A program made the position numbers and the translations under genes. Under the pieces are notes generated by a model. That model searched no databases. It saw only the letters and a program-made list of their open reading frames with translations, and was not told the DNA's origin. From Antedon bifida (lineage: Eukaryota > Echinodermata > Crinoidea > Comatulida > Antedonidae), in assembly GCA_963402885.1 (NCBI GenBank), contig OY727102.1, positions 20,584,001-20,648,000 on the forward strand: 64,000 bases of DNA, read 5' to 3'. Positions 26,095 through 38,432 of this stretch are shown here, in pieces. Within the stretch, counting starts at the first letter, position 1; every line of letters begins with the position of its first letter.

Positions 26095-29000
26095 CATTTT
26101 GTTTGCGTTTTCTCTGCAGGTATGTATGTTGCTAAGGTATACTGTAGTAAGTGTAGCTAAGAACGTAGAGGTTTAATTTTCAATGCATATCAAATAATTG
26201 TATTAAATATTTATTGTAAATTATTATATATAATGTGTAAAGGTGTCATTATATCTTGGTATTGTAAGCTTATCCTGCAGTTGTGTGTGTAGTTAAGATA
26301 TATTAAGTGTAGCTAAAAAACGTAAAGGTTTAAATTTCAGCGCATTTCAAATAATTAAAAATATTTGTTGTTAATAATTATATATAATGTGTAAGGTGGC
26401 ATTATATCTTGGTATTGTAAGCTTTTCCTGCAGTTGTGTGTGTAGTTAAGATATAAGTATAACTTAATATACAGGTTGTCAATGCATTTCAAATCCGGTT
26501 ACTTTTTTTATTCTATATAATGTGTAAGGTGGCATTATATCTTGGTATTGTAAATGTTCACTGCAGGTTGTGTGTAGCTAAGAATCTACAGGGTTTAAGT
26601 TGCAATGCACTTCAAATCAGGTTATTTTTTAGTAAATTCATTATCTTGGTATAAAAAATGTTCACTGCAGGTTGTGTGTAGCTAAGAATCTACAGGGTTT
26701 AAGTTGCAATGCACTTCAAATCAGGTTATTTTTAGTAAATTCATTATCTTGGTATAAAAATTGTTCACTGCAGGTTGTGTGTAGCTAAGAATCTACAGGT
26801 TTAAGTTGCAATGCACTTCAAATCAGGTTATTTTTTAGTAAATTCATTATCTTGGTATAAAAAATGTTCACTGCAGGTTATGTGTAGCTAAGAATATACA
26901 GGTTTAAGTTGCAATGCACTTCAAATCAGGTTATTTTTAGTAAATTCATTATCTTGGTATAAAAAATGTTCACTGCAGGTTGTGTGTAGCTAAGAATCTA
27001 CAGGTTTAAGTTGCAATGCACTTCAAATCAGGTTATTTTTTAGTAAATCCATTATCTTGGTATAAAAAATGTTCACTGCAGGTTGTGTGTAGCTAAGAAT
27101 CTACAGGTTTAAGTTGCAATGCACTTCAAATCAGGTTATTTTTAGTAAATTCATTATCTTGGTATAAAAAATGTTCCTGCAGGTTGTGTGTAGCTAAAAA
27201 TCTAGAGGTTTAAGTTGCAATGCACTTCAAATCAGGTTATTTTTTAGTAAATTCATTATCTTGGTATAAAAAATGTTCACTGCAGGTTGTGTGTAGCTAA
27301 GAATCTACAGGTTTAAGTTGCAATGCACTTCAAATCAGGTTATTTTTAGTAAATTCATTATCTTGGTATAATAAATGTTCACTGCAGGTTGTGTGTAGCT
27401 AAGAATATACAGGTTTAAGTTGCAATGCACTTCAAATCAGGTTATTTTTAGTAAATTCATTATCTTGGTATAATAAATGTTCACTGCAGGTTGTGTGTAG
27501 CTAAGAATCTACAGGTTTAAGTTGCAATGCACTTCAAATCAGGTTATTTTTAGTAAATTCATTATCTTGGTATAAAAATGTTCACTGCAGGTTGTGTGTA
27601 GCTAAGAATCTACAGGTTTAAATTTTAATGCACTTAAATCAGGTTTTTTTTTAGTAAGTATTCTATATAATGTGTAAGGTGGCATTATATCTTGGTATTG
27701 TAAATGTTCACTGCAGGTTGTGTGTAGCTAAAAATCTAGAGGTTTAAGTTGCAATGCACTTCAAATCAGGTTATTTTTAGTAAATTCATTATCTTGGTAT
27801 TGTAAATGTTCACTGCAGGTTGTGTGTAGCTAAAAATCTAGAGGTTTAAGTTGCAATGCACTTCAAATCAGGTTATTTTTTAGTAAATTCATTATCTTGG
27901 TATAAAAAATGTTCAATGCAGGTTGTGTGTAGCTAAGAATCTACAGGTTTAAGTTGCAATGCACTTCAAATCAGGTTATTTTTAGTAAATTCATTATCTT
28001 GGTATAAAAAATGTTCACTGCAGATTGTGTGTAGCTAAGAATCTACAGGTTTAAGTTGCAATGCACTTCAAATCAGGTTATTTTTAGTAAATTCATTATC
28101 TTGGTATAAAAAATGTTCACTGCAGGTTGTGTGTAGCTAAGAATCTACAGGTTTAAGTTGCAATGCACTTCAAATCAGGTTATTTTTAGTAAATTCATTA
28201 TCTTGGTATAAAAAATGTTCACTGCAGGTTGTGTGTAGCTAAGAATCTACAGGTTTAAGTTGCAATGCACTTCAAATCAGGTTATTTTTAGTAATTCATT
28301 ATCTTGGTATAAAAATTGTTCACTGCAGGTTGTGTGTAGCTAAGAATCTACAGGTTTAAGTTGCAATGCACTTCAAATCAGGTTATTTTTAGTAAATTCA
28401 TTATCTTGGTATAAAAATTGTTCACTGCAGGTTGTGTGTAGCTAAGAATCTACAGGTTTAAGTTGCAATGCACTTCAAATCAGGTTATTTTTAGCAAATT
28501 CATTATCTTGGTATAAAAAATGTTCACTGTAGGTTGTGTGTAGCTAAGAATCTACAGGTTTAAGTTGCAATGTACTTCAAATCAGGTTATTTTTAGAAAA
28601 TTCATTATCTTGGTATAAAAATGTTCACTACAGGTTGTGTGTAGCTAAGAATCTACAGGTTTAAGTTGCAATGCACTTCAAATCAGGTTATTTTTAGCAA
28701 ATTCATTATCTTGGTTTAAAAAATGTTCACTGCAGGTTGTGTGTAGCTAAGAATCTACAGTTTTAAGTTGCAATGCACTTCAAATCGGGTTATTTTTAGC
28801 AAATTCATTATCTTGGTATAAAAAATGTTCACTGCAGGTTGTGTGTAGCTAAGAATCTACAGGTTTAATTAGTTACAATGCACTTAAACTTATAAATGTA
28901 TTATATATAATGTGTAAGGTGGCATTATATTTTGGTATTGTAAATGTTCACTGCAGGTTATGTGTGTAGCTATGATATCTAAGTGTAGCTAAGAATCTAG
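26095..29000 (+). repeat. tandem array with CAG|GT junctions, about 27 units of about 97-99 bp
   Basis: The typical unit is TTCACTGCAGGTTGTGTGTA, GCTAAGAATCTACAGGTTTA, AGTTGCAATGCACTTCAAAT, CAGGTTATTTTTAGTAAATT, CATTATCTTGGTATAAAAAA. The first few units and those near 27650 and 28900 are longer and contain AATGTGTAAGGTGGCATTAT, linking them to the array at 9690-11200. Each unit has three CAGGTT junctions. It has no ORF. Confidence 0.85.
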
Positions 29001-29088
29001 AGGTTTAGGTTTTAATGAATTTTATATTACGTTATTTTTTTTTTTGGAAAGTGTAGGATAGCATTGATATTATGAGTTTTCCCTACAG

Positions 29089-29393
29089 GTGACTATAGTT
29101 TTTCTTAAGCAGGTTTCAACATTTATAGGATACTTCATAGTAGGTGGCATAGCAGATTATATCCGGACCAACCCATCTAATAGATATACATGTGCGGTAC
29201 TTGGATACTGGACGAAGGATGGAAAACAGGACTCATTGGAAGTTTTTGACATGGAACCAACCACAGGTAAGTCCTCGCTGTGATCATCAACCTTGACGTG
29301 GTAGCGAGGCTTGCGTGTTTCCAATATGGAAGCCAGACTAATGATGATCTTGATTAATTGTATAATAACAAATATTATGTTAATGAAATTACA

Positions 29394-29434
<41 letters not shown>

Positions 29435-32400
29435 TCCTGGATTTATATAGCGCCTAATGTTGTGAAACCTCTAAGCGCTGTACATAAATTAATATGAAAA
29501 AAGAATGATGGATTATTATTGATAATTCGTTGGAGAGTATGAAATCTTGTTCATAATCATAGCTATGGCATTGGGTCTCCTTTCTCACTGCACACAAGCA
29601 CACTTAGCAATTCACCTAAGAACCATTGGCCATACTATGTACTGTGTATATTAGCATGTAGGCCTACACAATACTATAAACATTTAACCAATCACAAACC
29701 AGGACTGTAAAATGCTAATCTGATTGGTCACAATTTTTGACTCCCTAGATTGATAAAATTTAGACATTGACGCTTTGTAAAAATAGTATTATAATAATTT
29801 TATAATACTGTAATATATTTATTTATATTATTTCGTTTGTTTGTTATATATTATGACACTAATGGCCGCCCATACAACAAATGTTGCGCGCTCCTAGACA
29901 TGGGGATTTCCCCATTTACAATTACATTACCAGGTACGTACGTGACGTCCTCTATAATAAGCAGCTACTACTGAGTGTAACCCTTAACTAATGTTGTTTC
30001 CTTTCTTGTTTAATTAACATACAACCTACGAATAATAATAATATGCCTCTACAAACCGTTATACCATGCTAAATTCTAGGCATTATGTATGTTCAAGCAT
30101 TGTTACTGCTGGCTATTGAGATCGAGGGTATTTTCTGTAAGTGTATGCAACATTTTGTAGGCCTAACGACGACAGTCTTACTTACTCATGCTAAATGTCT
30201 AGGCCTACTAGAGCATAGAGTAGGTATTATACCTCCATGCCTAGAGTAAGCTACTGTACTAAGTAAGTAAAGTAGATCGGAGTAGACTACTAGTCTAGGC
30301 CTACCTAGAGGTTATGCCAAAAAGGTATCAATCAGACTAGTAGGCTAGTATACTATTCTAGACTAATATACTTCTATCTATACTAACTAGGCAAAAAGGC
30401 TAGTGTCTATATCTCAAGGTAAGCCTTAAAGCAACATTTTTTTCTAGAATTTATAGATAAGGCCAACTTGGCTGGTTGTACTATTTTCCATTTTATGTAG
30501 GCCTTATTATATTATTATTTAGTTTTTCATGAGTGTTATAGAGGCTATATGGTACTTCGCATTCAAGATCGCTGGGCATAAAAACTTCATGGTCACCATT
30601 ACCGCCGCCAAATAATACATCCTTTAAAATGTTTTTAATTAGGTTAGGTGCGGACATTCAGTAGTGCCAGGTTATAATCACATCATTCAGACAATAAACA
30701 AACCATTTTATAATATTATTTTAACTTAATATTCAGCTTCTGTTGCCCTCAAACCAACTGGTAATCAATATGTGAAGTCTAATCTTCAACTTACGTGTAA
30801 GGATGACGGTTTGGACTATACTCAACCAGAATGGACTTCACCCTCAAGTAATAAAATAGATACATTTCAACCATCAGAAGAAGGTGGTAAGTTGTCAATG
30901 TCACAGCCAGTCCAAGACTTAATTATAACTTGTGACTTTTTAGACCACTAACATTAAATAATTTCATTGCAAAATAACAATGTACTCAAATTTCAATCAA
31001 ATGTAAAAACTACATACCTCCTTGGTGGAGGTAAACTATGCATGATTGCCAATATATAATTTCAAGGGCTCTATTTAATTTTATAAAAGGTTCCCTATAT
31101 TTTGGTATTAAATGTTTATAGATTTAACAATCATATCAATGAACATTCACTACATTTGGGATCATACAGTAATCAATTCAAATGAATAGAAAAATTACCA
31201 ATAATGTTCTGGCACTACCTACTTCCTTTTATGGGCACTGCCTACTTCCTTTTATGGGCACTGCCTACTCCCTTTTAGGACACTGCCTACTTCCTTTTAT
31301 GGGCACTGCCTACTCCCTTTTATTGATAGCTTTATACTTTTTAATCATATTTATCATTCTTGACTCGTTATATATTTTACTTGAATTTATTATGTTTACC
31401 TCATTTTCTTGAAGGAAGAAATAAATGTTAAGTTGAATTGAATTGAATTATGTTTATATTTTAGCCAACTGTGATAATGCAGAATCTTGTAATGAATTTG
31501 GTCTTAACTGTCAAAATTCATTTGCTTCTTGCGTTAATGGATACTGTGCTTGCCAGCAATTTGGAATTGATCCATGTTCTTGCTTAGGTACTGTATATAT
31601 AGTTTTTGTATAATATTATAGGTTAAAACTAAATTATCAACTGCACTGAATTGTAATGTTAACACCTGAATATGGTCAGTCAGTATCAGAGTATCCTTCA
31701 CTTATTTGGTATGTTCACATTAACCAAAGTTGAAAACAACAAACCTTTTCTTTGTGTGCGTATACGGCTTCACGTTGAGACACCGGTTCTTGTCAGATCA
31801 CCAAAGTTAAGCAACGTTGGGCCTGGTTAGAGCTTGGATGGGAGATCATGTGGGAATACCGGGTGCTGTATATGGAGCTGGGGTCCCATTAGGCATTTGA
31901 AATCGGCATTGCTGACTTTTATGGCAGCCCCTGCATCTAGTATCTGCCTCAGACGTATTGGCCCATGCCTTTCCTTTGTTCAAGGTGGGCACTGGACAAG
32001 AGAAGCCCTTGATCAATGTTAGGACCAATCAAGGTGCTTTAAACCTGTATCAAACCTGTTAGTGGCGGTAATTATCGCTGTTTGTTTCGAAACAAATTTA
32101 AAAAAAATTATGTGTATTTATCAGTATTCCAAATTATTTTCCAGCTTCACTTAATGATTGTCATATGATGAGAGGAAACAGTGAAAACATTGCTACAGCC
32201 ACTTTAGTTAGTAATGACCCTCTTCAGTACACAAGCTGTGAATCAAATATTACAACGGATACTGAAGTCCATGTCATAGCTATGGTATATGGGATTCAGT
32301 CTCCAAATTACACGAAGGTGAATGTTAACATTTTAAACCGAAACATGAATACAGATAAAGAAGTAGTGCTTGTGTTGGTGTCTGATCGACTTGTGTTTTG

Positions 32401-35400
32401 GGAAGTAAACATTCAAAATAATGAGACTGTGGACAGGTTGGTGCAGGTACGTACAATTGAACACCCCTCTATCAGTATCGGCAAATTAATGGATGGAAAA
32501 ACTATGCTTTCTAAAACAAGTCTCATATTAAGCTTTGTCTAAAATGTTATGTGTCCAAATATGGTAGTGATATGATATCATCATGTCCATATATGGGCAC
32601 ATCACATATTTTTGTCACATAAATTTGATAGTGTAGACAGAGCTTAAGTTAATGTAAAAATGTTGCTTTATTGGCCAAAAAATCTATGACATGATTTTAA
32701 CTAAAGACCCTGGGATTGGTAAGAGAGCATGTCAACCACCAAGCGTCATCAACAGTGTCACTACTGAACAAGCCAGTTTATTTTGGATATCTTTTAATAG
32801 TGATTGGACATGCTTTAAAGAATTTTAAAAATATTTAAAAATACTAGTTTGACAAAAACTGTGATGTGCCTAAATATGGTTGCGATATGCCCAAATATGG
32901 TAGTGATATGACATCATTATGTCCATATATGGGCACATCAAGCTTAACAAAGGCTTGACGTGCCAGAGGGTATGGTTGATTGGTAGTTTTATCAGTCATA
33001 TGTTGTCAAGAAGTTTATTCATTAATATTATTACAATAACTAATACATAGATTCAAAGATTAAAATAATAGGGTTCAATTTTGCTATATCTTTATTTTTG
33101 TACTGTATTTTCATTGAATTGTATTGTTTAATTTCACTGTATACAATGTTTAGCTTTCTAGCTATCAAGATGAAGATAATTTGAAAGTAGACCATCGTCA
33201 AATTAATGCTATTGACAAGCCGAAAGATGCGCCATATGGGATAGGGGATGATGCTATATTTGGAGGGAAAACAGTTGATATGCTGCTTTACTTGGAGGAA
33301 AACTATGGACATGTGTCATCATTTACATCAACACAAAGAGCAAACTCCTGGAACATCACTATTGACTTGGCAAGGAATACTGTGATGCAAAATGTAAACC
33401 CTACAGGTTTGATATTTGTGTATATACAGTAGTAGTAGCATGGGACACCCTATGCATGGGACACCCTATGCCTGGGACACCCTATGCAGGGGACACACCC
33501 TATGCAGGGGACACACCCTATGCAGGGGACACCCCCTATGTAGAGGACACCCCTATGCAGGAGACACTCCTATTCAGAGGACACCCTATGCAGGAGACAC
33601 TCCTATGCAGGGGACACCCTATGCAGGAGACACTCCTATTCAGAGGACACCCTATGCAGGAGACACTCCTATGCAGGGGACACCCTATGCAGGAGACACT
33701 CCTATGGTGGAGACACCCCTATGCAGAGGAAACTCCTATTCAGGGGATATCCTATCAAGGGGATATCCTATGCAGGGACACCCCTTTGCAAGGGAAACCC
33801 TATCAAGGGGATATCCTATCAAAAGGAAACTTTCCAGTGAAATAAAAGATATATATAATATATCGTAACACTACCGCCAACTTATTCAGGAGACATGTTG
33901 TTAGGTCTCTAAGGGGTCTCGACACTATTAATAGTGTCCTGTATAATATATATTGATTGCAAACATTTTCTCTATTTTTTAGTTGTTTTTACTGAAAATT
34001 TGCAGCCATGGGAAACCAAACTTACACTGGCATGGTTACAGAATGATGAAGATTATGGAACTTATACATGTAGAGGCAAAAGTTCTCAGAATAATCTCCA
34101 AATATTGAAAAGAGGTATATTTAACAATAATGTTTCTCAACAAACATCAGCAAACAAATAACAATTGAGATATAGGAAATAATATTTGTTTTTAGACTAT
34201 TCTAATTGTTGGATATTAACTATTCTTGTATCTTGTTGATATTTTGTTTATTGGTAGAACCGATAGTGGTAGAAGCGCCACATCAACAAAATCTAACTTT
34301 TTATGAGGGTGGAGTTATAAGATGTGATGTTACTGGACTTCCAAAACCAAAAGTTTCGTGGCTCTTTGATGGGAACCTCCTCAATGTATCTGGTAATTGA
34401 TTGAATTTTGTTTTTTTAACTATTTCTTTTTACTTTGACTTAGTTCTTATTTAATTAATCTTATTAACATGTTCTTTTCTCAATAAGGACAATATGACAT
34501 TCTTAAAGGAGGCTCTTTAAACATTAGCAAAGTTACCATAGATGGAGATGGAACATTTGAATGCCGCGGAGATCAGGTGGAAACTGGTGATACACGTGCA
34601 GAATCTATCAAAGTTACAATTATACACAGTAAGTTGATTGATAGCATTTATACATGAAACTCCATATAGATATCATTACATATTGTTATGTTTTTTAGCG
34701 TCAATAATAATAATAATAACAGTACATTCTTATATAGCGGATATAAGCAAGTTCTCAATGCGCTGTACATAAATTAAAATAGACGAGAAGTGGCAATAAT
34801 TTAAATTAATGGAAAACTTGTTTCAAAAGGAAACTACTCAGTAGGTTTGGCTGTTTTTTTTACTATAATATTGTTTTGCAAGCAAAAAACTTATTTAAAT
34901 AATCTTGTTTAGGTGTACCAGAACCTCCAATTATAAGGATACCTGAAGAAGATGTCGGTTCTTATATAGCTAAGATACACGTAAACTCTACCAATGCAGT
35001 TGAGAAGTTTATGGGCCTTCAATACATCATATATTACAATGATCAGAATTTAACAGCATCCTCCGACAACTCGGGTATTGTATATTCTCCATTCCGATGA
35101 ATTTAATTTTTTTTAATAGCAAAAAAATATTGGCTAGCTCTTTTTCATTCATGATACACAGCGACATAGTCACAACACAGGTGTGTTGACCAATCGTTGG
35201 TGTGATTATGTGCTTAAGTAAATGGGAACCAGGCTTAAGTAATGTCACTATGTTGTTAATAAATATAAGGCATCATATTAATTTTAAAATAATGTGCTTT
35301 CATATTGGAGTTTTTTTTTAAAGTTTTTATTTAGTCTATAGAATATTATCTTACTTTTTTTTGCAAGAATATACTGTAATAGTAAAATTATTAACATGAT

Positions 35401-37936
35401 TTTCATTTTTCATGTAAAGTACTAGAACTTGTTAGTCTTACCCCATCTACACTGTATGATGTGCATGCTGTAGCTGTTAGCATGGGTGGTACCAGTCAAG
35501 AATCAAATCATATTGACTTTACAACTAAAGGTTTGTTGTATTTGTTTCTTTAATTTGAAAGCTTACATAGTCATTATACCCAGAAGCTCTGTCTACACTA
35601 TCTAGTACTAGTTTGACAAAAAAAGTGTGATGTGCCCAAATATGGTAGTGATATTCCCAGATATGGCAGTGATATGACATGTCTATGGGCACATCACATT
35701 TTTTTGTTACATAAAGTTTGATAGTGTAAACAGGGCTTTAAATTAGTGAAAAAAAAATCTGTACATTACTGTATGCATTACAGAATTTATCCGCGTTGTT
35801 CAGATCTTAACTATACTGTATGATTTATATTTATAAATGGTTTATCGAATCAAGCGACCAAGCAGTTAAGGCAGGGTTGCCGCATCCATTGCCATATAAC
35901 ATGGCACAGTAGGTTGAAGTCTCTGCTCAGCCATCATTTTGGTTATAAATCAAGTCTTGGATAAAAACTTGAGGGTCCGGTGCACACATATGGATCGTTT
36001 GCACTTTAAAGAACCCAGTTCATCTTTTGGAAGAGTAGAGGGTTACACCTGCTGTGCGTTGTACAGTATGCCTTACAGATTAAATATGGTTACTGTGCAT
36101 CTAATAGAATTACCCTACATACTTGTGTGATTCATCATACTCTTTTTATTGACAAATTGTTATCATTATAGTTGCAATTACTACCATGCAGCCAACAACA
36201 AGGGCTGTAGCAACAAGTGATGTTACGACGATGTTAAGAGATGCATCAAAAACAGTCAATTCACAAGTAACAGAGAAGCCATCATCTAAAAAAGGTACGT
36301 CTATTTGTTTGATGGTAACATTTTACATCATTCTGTGTGTGAAAAACCTATGCTAGGTGATTTAGTATAGGCCAAGACTGCATATATTAATGAAACCTAA
36401 TTTAGATAGCCCCTTTCTCTACCCACAACAAATGTGGAGATTATCCAGAATTGATTGTGTAACTTGAGTTGTATTTATAGAATGTATAGTATCGTATAAC
36501 TAATTTTGTTAATATGTTGTTACAGGTATAATTGCTGGCTGCATTGGTGCTTTTATAGTATTTATTTTAGTTATTATTTTCATCATTTTCATCTACCAAA
36601 AACTGAAATCCCGACAGTAAGTTATTTATTATAATTAGATACCATAGATATATTACACATCTAGAGTGTCAACTCAAACAAGCAGCTAAAGTGAGTCACC
36701 AATGAGTTATCATATGGCTGATCATTGCCGCATCATACATTTATGACTTATGTGGTTCTAACCTAAATATTATTTTCAATAGATAAAATAAAAACAAACA
36801 ACAACAAATATAAAAAGCACTAATTAATTAATGTTTAAAAGTGCAAATTAAGAAGGTGTGATTTGAGGAGTTTGAATGTGGCGAGTGATTCGGCATTCCT
36901 GATTTCATTTTAAGAACTCCTTGCCTTGTTCACATCAATTTGCTGCCTAGTTGACTCTCTAGTAATAGTTTAGTATCTCTATATAAATAATGCTTTGCTA
37001 ACTTTTCTGGCTGTTGATTTAGCTTTTCGCTTTTTTTTTTGTATCTCCATTGAGATCCAGCCACTGATACCCACAGCATTGTCATTTTTTCAATAATTTG
37101 CCTTTGGATTTATATAAATAATGCATATATTCTCTTACTGTGCAATGTGTATTTGTCAAAATATTGTATGAATATGTGAACAGTTTATTTTAAAAGCTGT
37201 AAATTGTGCATTGCCATTTAATCATGTTGTTTGTTTATTTATTTATATAGTATAGTCATTCAGTGTTTCTGTATGTTGTCTGTTTCACCTCTTGTTGCTT
37301 TATTTGTTCCCAGAGGCAGATTGTTTAAATAGGAGTTGTGGAGAGCAATCGGATTGCATTTGAGCCTTAAAAAGAAGAAATCGAATATTGAAGTTAATCT
37401 AATGCTATACACATGATTATATACATTATATACATGAGGCACATGCAGTGTTTGACCTCTATTAGATCAGCTTATGATTATTTCTTATTAGTTTCTTTCA
37501 ATACAATTTCATCTTTTCTTTCTTGCTTTAGGAAGCCAGATTCAAGTGGAGAAGGAAACCAAGTCAAAGAACTTGCGTAAGTACATCACATAAAGTTTAT
37601 CTTATAGAATAACAACTATGCATGTTTTAACTACAGTATAACCCCTATTGAGTGGACACACGAACTAGGGGAATATATTATATATTAACACTATTGCCAA
37701 TCCCTATTCAGGGGACACCCCTGTTAAGGTACATTTACTTGAGTCACAAAGGTATGTCCCCATGATAATGGTTTTACTGTAGTTTTCATAACAATTGTAA
37801 TGGTAGAAGAACCAAGATTTGTAAAAACTTAATCTTAATCTAGATATTCTCTAAATCTGTGAGTAATATTTTCAACAGAGAAACCGAACCATTGGCCCAA
37901 GACAATGAACGGCAAACAAAAACAGACACAGTTTGA
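29089..37936 (+). CDS. type I receptor with Ig, Cys-rich, novel, Ig, Ig and FN3 domains, no kinase
   Basis: Fourteen exons join to 667 codons plus TGA: 29089-29266, 30737-30886, 31465-31587, 32145-32446, 33154-33406, 33983-34114, 34258-34392, 34488-34628, 34913-35074, 35420-35530, 36172-36294, 36526-36616, 37532-37576, 37879-37936. Domains: Ig half with NRYTCAVLGYW; a second Ig-like exon (LQLTCKDDG); a Cys-rich EGF-like exon (CVNGYCACQQ); a two-exon domain I do not recognise (VLVLVSDRLVFWEV ... PYGIGDDAIFGGKTVDMLL); Ig pieces YGTYTCRG and VIRCDVTGLPKPKVSWLFDG, with GTFECRG; FN3 over 34913-35530 (LTPSTLYDVHAVAV); a Thr-rich stalk; TM GIIAGCIGAFIVFILVII; and a short tail ending KTDTV, a possible PDZ-binding end. 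Most exons are phase 1-1. The N-terminus continues upstream through the arrays, unresolved; acceptors at 29098 and 29112 are alternatives to 29088. The domain order recalls Tie-like receptors, but there is no kinase. Confidence 0.8.
29397..29520 (+). repeat. (AAT)n microsatellite followed by a retroposon-like end
   Basis: About 12 AAT triplets, then ATTTATATAGCGCCTAATG and CTCTAAGCGCTGTACATAAA. A similar pair (AAT run, TATATAGCGGATATAAGC, CAATGCGCTGTACATAAA) lies at about 34700-34775. The two together suggest a dispersed repeat. Confidence 0.55.
29521..30736. other. intron stretch, no exon seen
   Basis: AT-rich intron between the Ig exons 29089-29266 and 30737-30886. It is notable for clustered TAGGCCTA and CTAG motifs at 30180-30330. 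No open exon with matching splice sites and phase was found. Confidence 0.5.
31203..31322 (+). repeat. minisatellite, about 24-bp unit, five copies
   Basis: Unit CACTGCCTACTTCCTTTTAT plus GGG, one copy with CCCTTTTAGGA. It lies in an intron of the Ig/FN3 receptor and precedes a (TTGAA)n tail at 31428-31448 that marks a small retroposon end. Confidence 0.75.
31760..32085 (+). mobile_element. 5S-rRNA-derived SINE (SINE3-like)
   Basis: 31760-31875 resembles 5S rRNA over its length: TATACGGCTT at the start, GTCAGATCACCAAAGTTAAG, GGGCCTGGTTAGAGCTTGGA, TGGGAGATCATGTGGGAATA, CCGGGTGCTGTA at the end. About 210 bp of unrelated body follows (GGAGCTGGGGTCCCATTAGG ... TTAGTGGCGGTAATTATCGC), then an A-rich end. 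It carries the 5S internal promoter region. It is in an intron of the Ig/FN3 receptor. It is not a functional 5S gene, because the 5' half is diverged. Confidence 0.75.
32515..32648. mobile_element. foldback MITE, family A, copy 4
   Basis: CCAAATATGGTAGTGATATG, ATATATGGGCACATCACATA and the right end TTTGATAGTGTAGACAGAGC are clear; the left end is diverged (AAGCTTTGTCTAAAATG). Intronic. Confidence 0.7.
32842..32948. mobile_element. foldback MITE, family A, copy 5 (truncated right end)
   Basis: CTAGTTTGACAAAAACTGTG, a doubled ATATGG box and TATATGGGCACATCA, then the right arm breaks off. It lies 200 bp from copy 4. Confidence 0.65.
33428..33830 (+). repeat. minisatellite, about 15-bp unit (GGACACCCTATGCAG)
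   Basis: About 25 imperfect units of GGACACCCTATGCAG and GGAGACACTCCTATGCAG type, beginning 20 bp after the donor at 33407. The Pro/Thr/Gly-rich ORFs here come from the repeat and carry no gene evidence. A related fragment (CTATTCAGGGGACACCCCTG) is at about 37700. Confidence 0.85.
35585..35740. mobile_element. foldback MITE, family A, copy 6
   Basis: Ends AAGCTCTGTCTACACTATC and TTTGATAGTGTAAACAGGGC; inside GTGATGTGCCCAAATATGG, GGGCACATCACATTTTTTT. Full length, intronic. Confidence 0.8.
35840..36125 (+). mobile_element. probable tRNA-derived SINE fragment
   Basis: Contains GGGTCCGGTGCACACATATG and TTTGCACTTTAAAGAACCCA, sequences of the kind I associate with widespread invertebrate SINEs, but no intact tRNA head is visible. 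Intron between the last FN3 exon and the stalk exon. Confidence 0.35.
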
Positions 37937-38014
37937 TAACGAAGAGCTGTAACGCAAATACAACGATGAAATGAAGCCAAATGATTCATGAAGAGTTGCA
38001 TTGTTTTTATTTTT

Positions 38015-38177
38015 AAGCTCTATCTACACTATCAAACTTTATGTGACAAAAAATGTGATGTGTCCATATATGGACATGATGATGTCATATCACTGCCATA
38101 TTTGGGCATATCACTACCATATTTGGGAACATCACACTTTTTTGTCAAACTGGTTTGATAGTGTGGACAGAGCTTTA
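38015..38177. mobile_element. foldback MITE, family A, copy 7
   Basis: Ends AAGCTCTATCTACACTATCA and TTTGATAGTGTGGACAGAGC. It has both boxes CATATTTGGGCATATCACTA and CCATATTTGGGAACATCACA. It lies 80 bp after the stop of the Ig/FN3 receptor, within the likely 3' UTR. Confidence 0.85.
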
Positions 38178-38426
38178 GAAATATGTATCTGGAAATTTGA
38201 TATACTTTATTCTGCTATAATATTATACTAATATTACATATACAGTATATGCAAATGGCTGAACGCAATTGGTCGATAGTGACCAGAAATGACTTATTAA
38301 CCGATGTACAGTTTTGCTATTTGTGGTTACTGTAATATAACAGATATTGCCATTTTTAACAGTATATTATAACATTTGAGATCATCCTTGGTAACTATTC
38401 TCTCAGTACTATATTTCCATGAGATA

Positions 38427-38432
38427 AATAAA
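38427..38432 (+). terminator. candidate poly(A) signal of the Ig/FN3 receptor gene
   Basis: AATAAA about 490 nt after the stop at 37936; further AATAAA hexamers follow near 38590. Position only; no cleavage site known. Confidence 0.35.

Noticed and set aside
33416-33868. Two overlapping Pro/Thr/Gly-rich ORFs
   Set aside because: By-products of a 15-bp minisatellite inside an intron.
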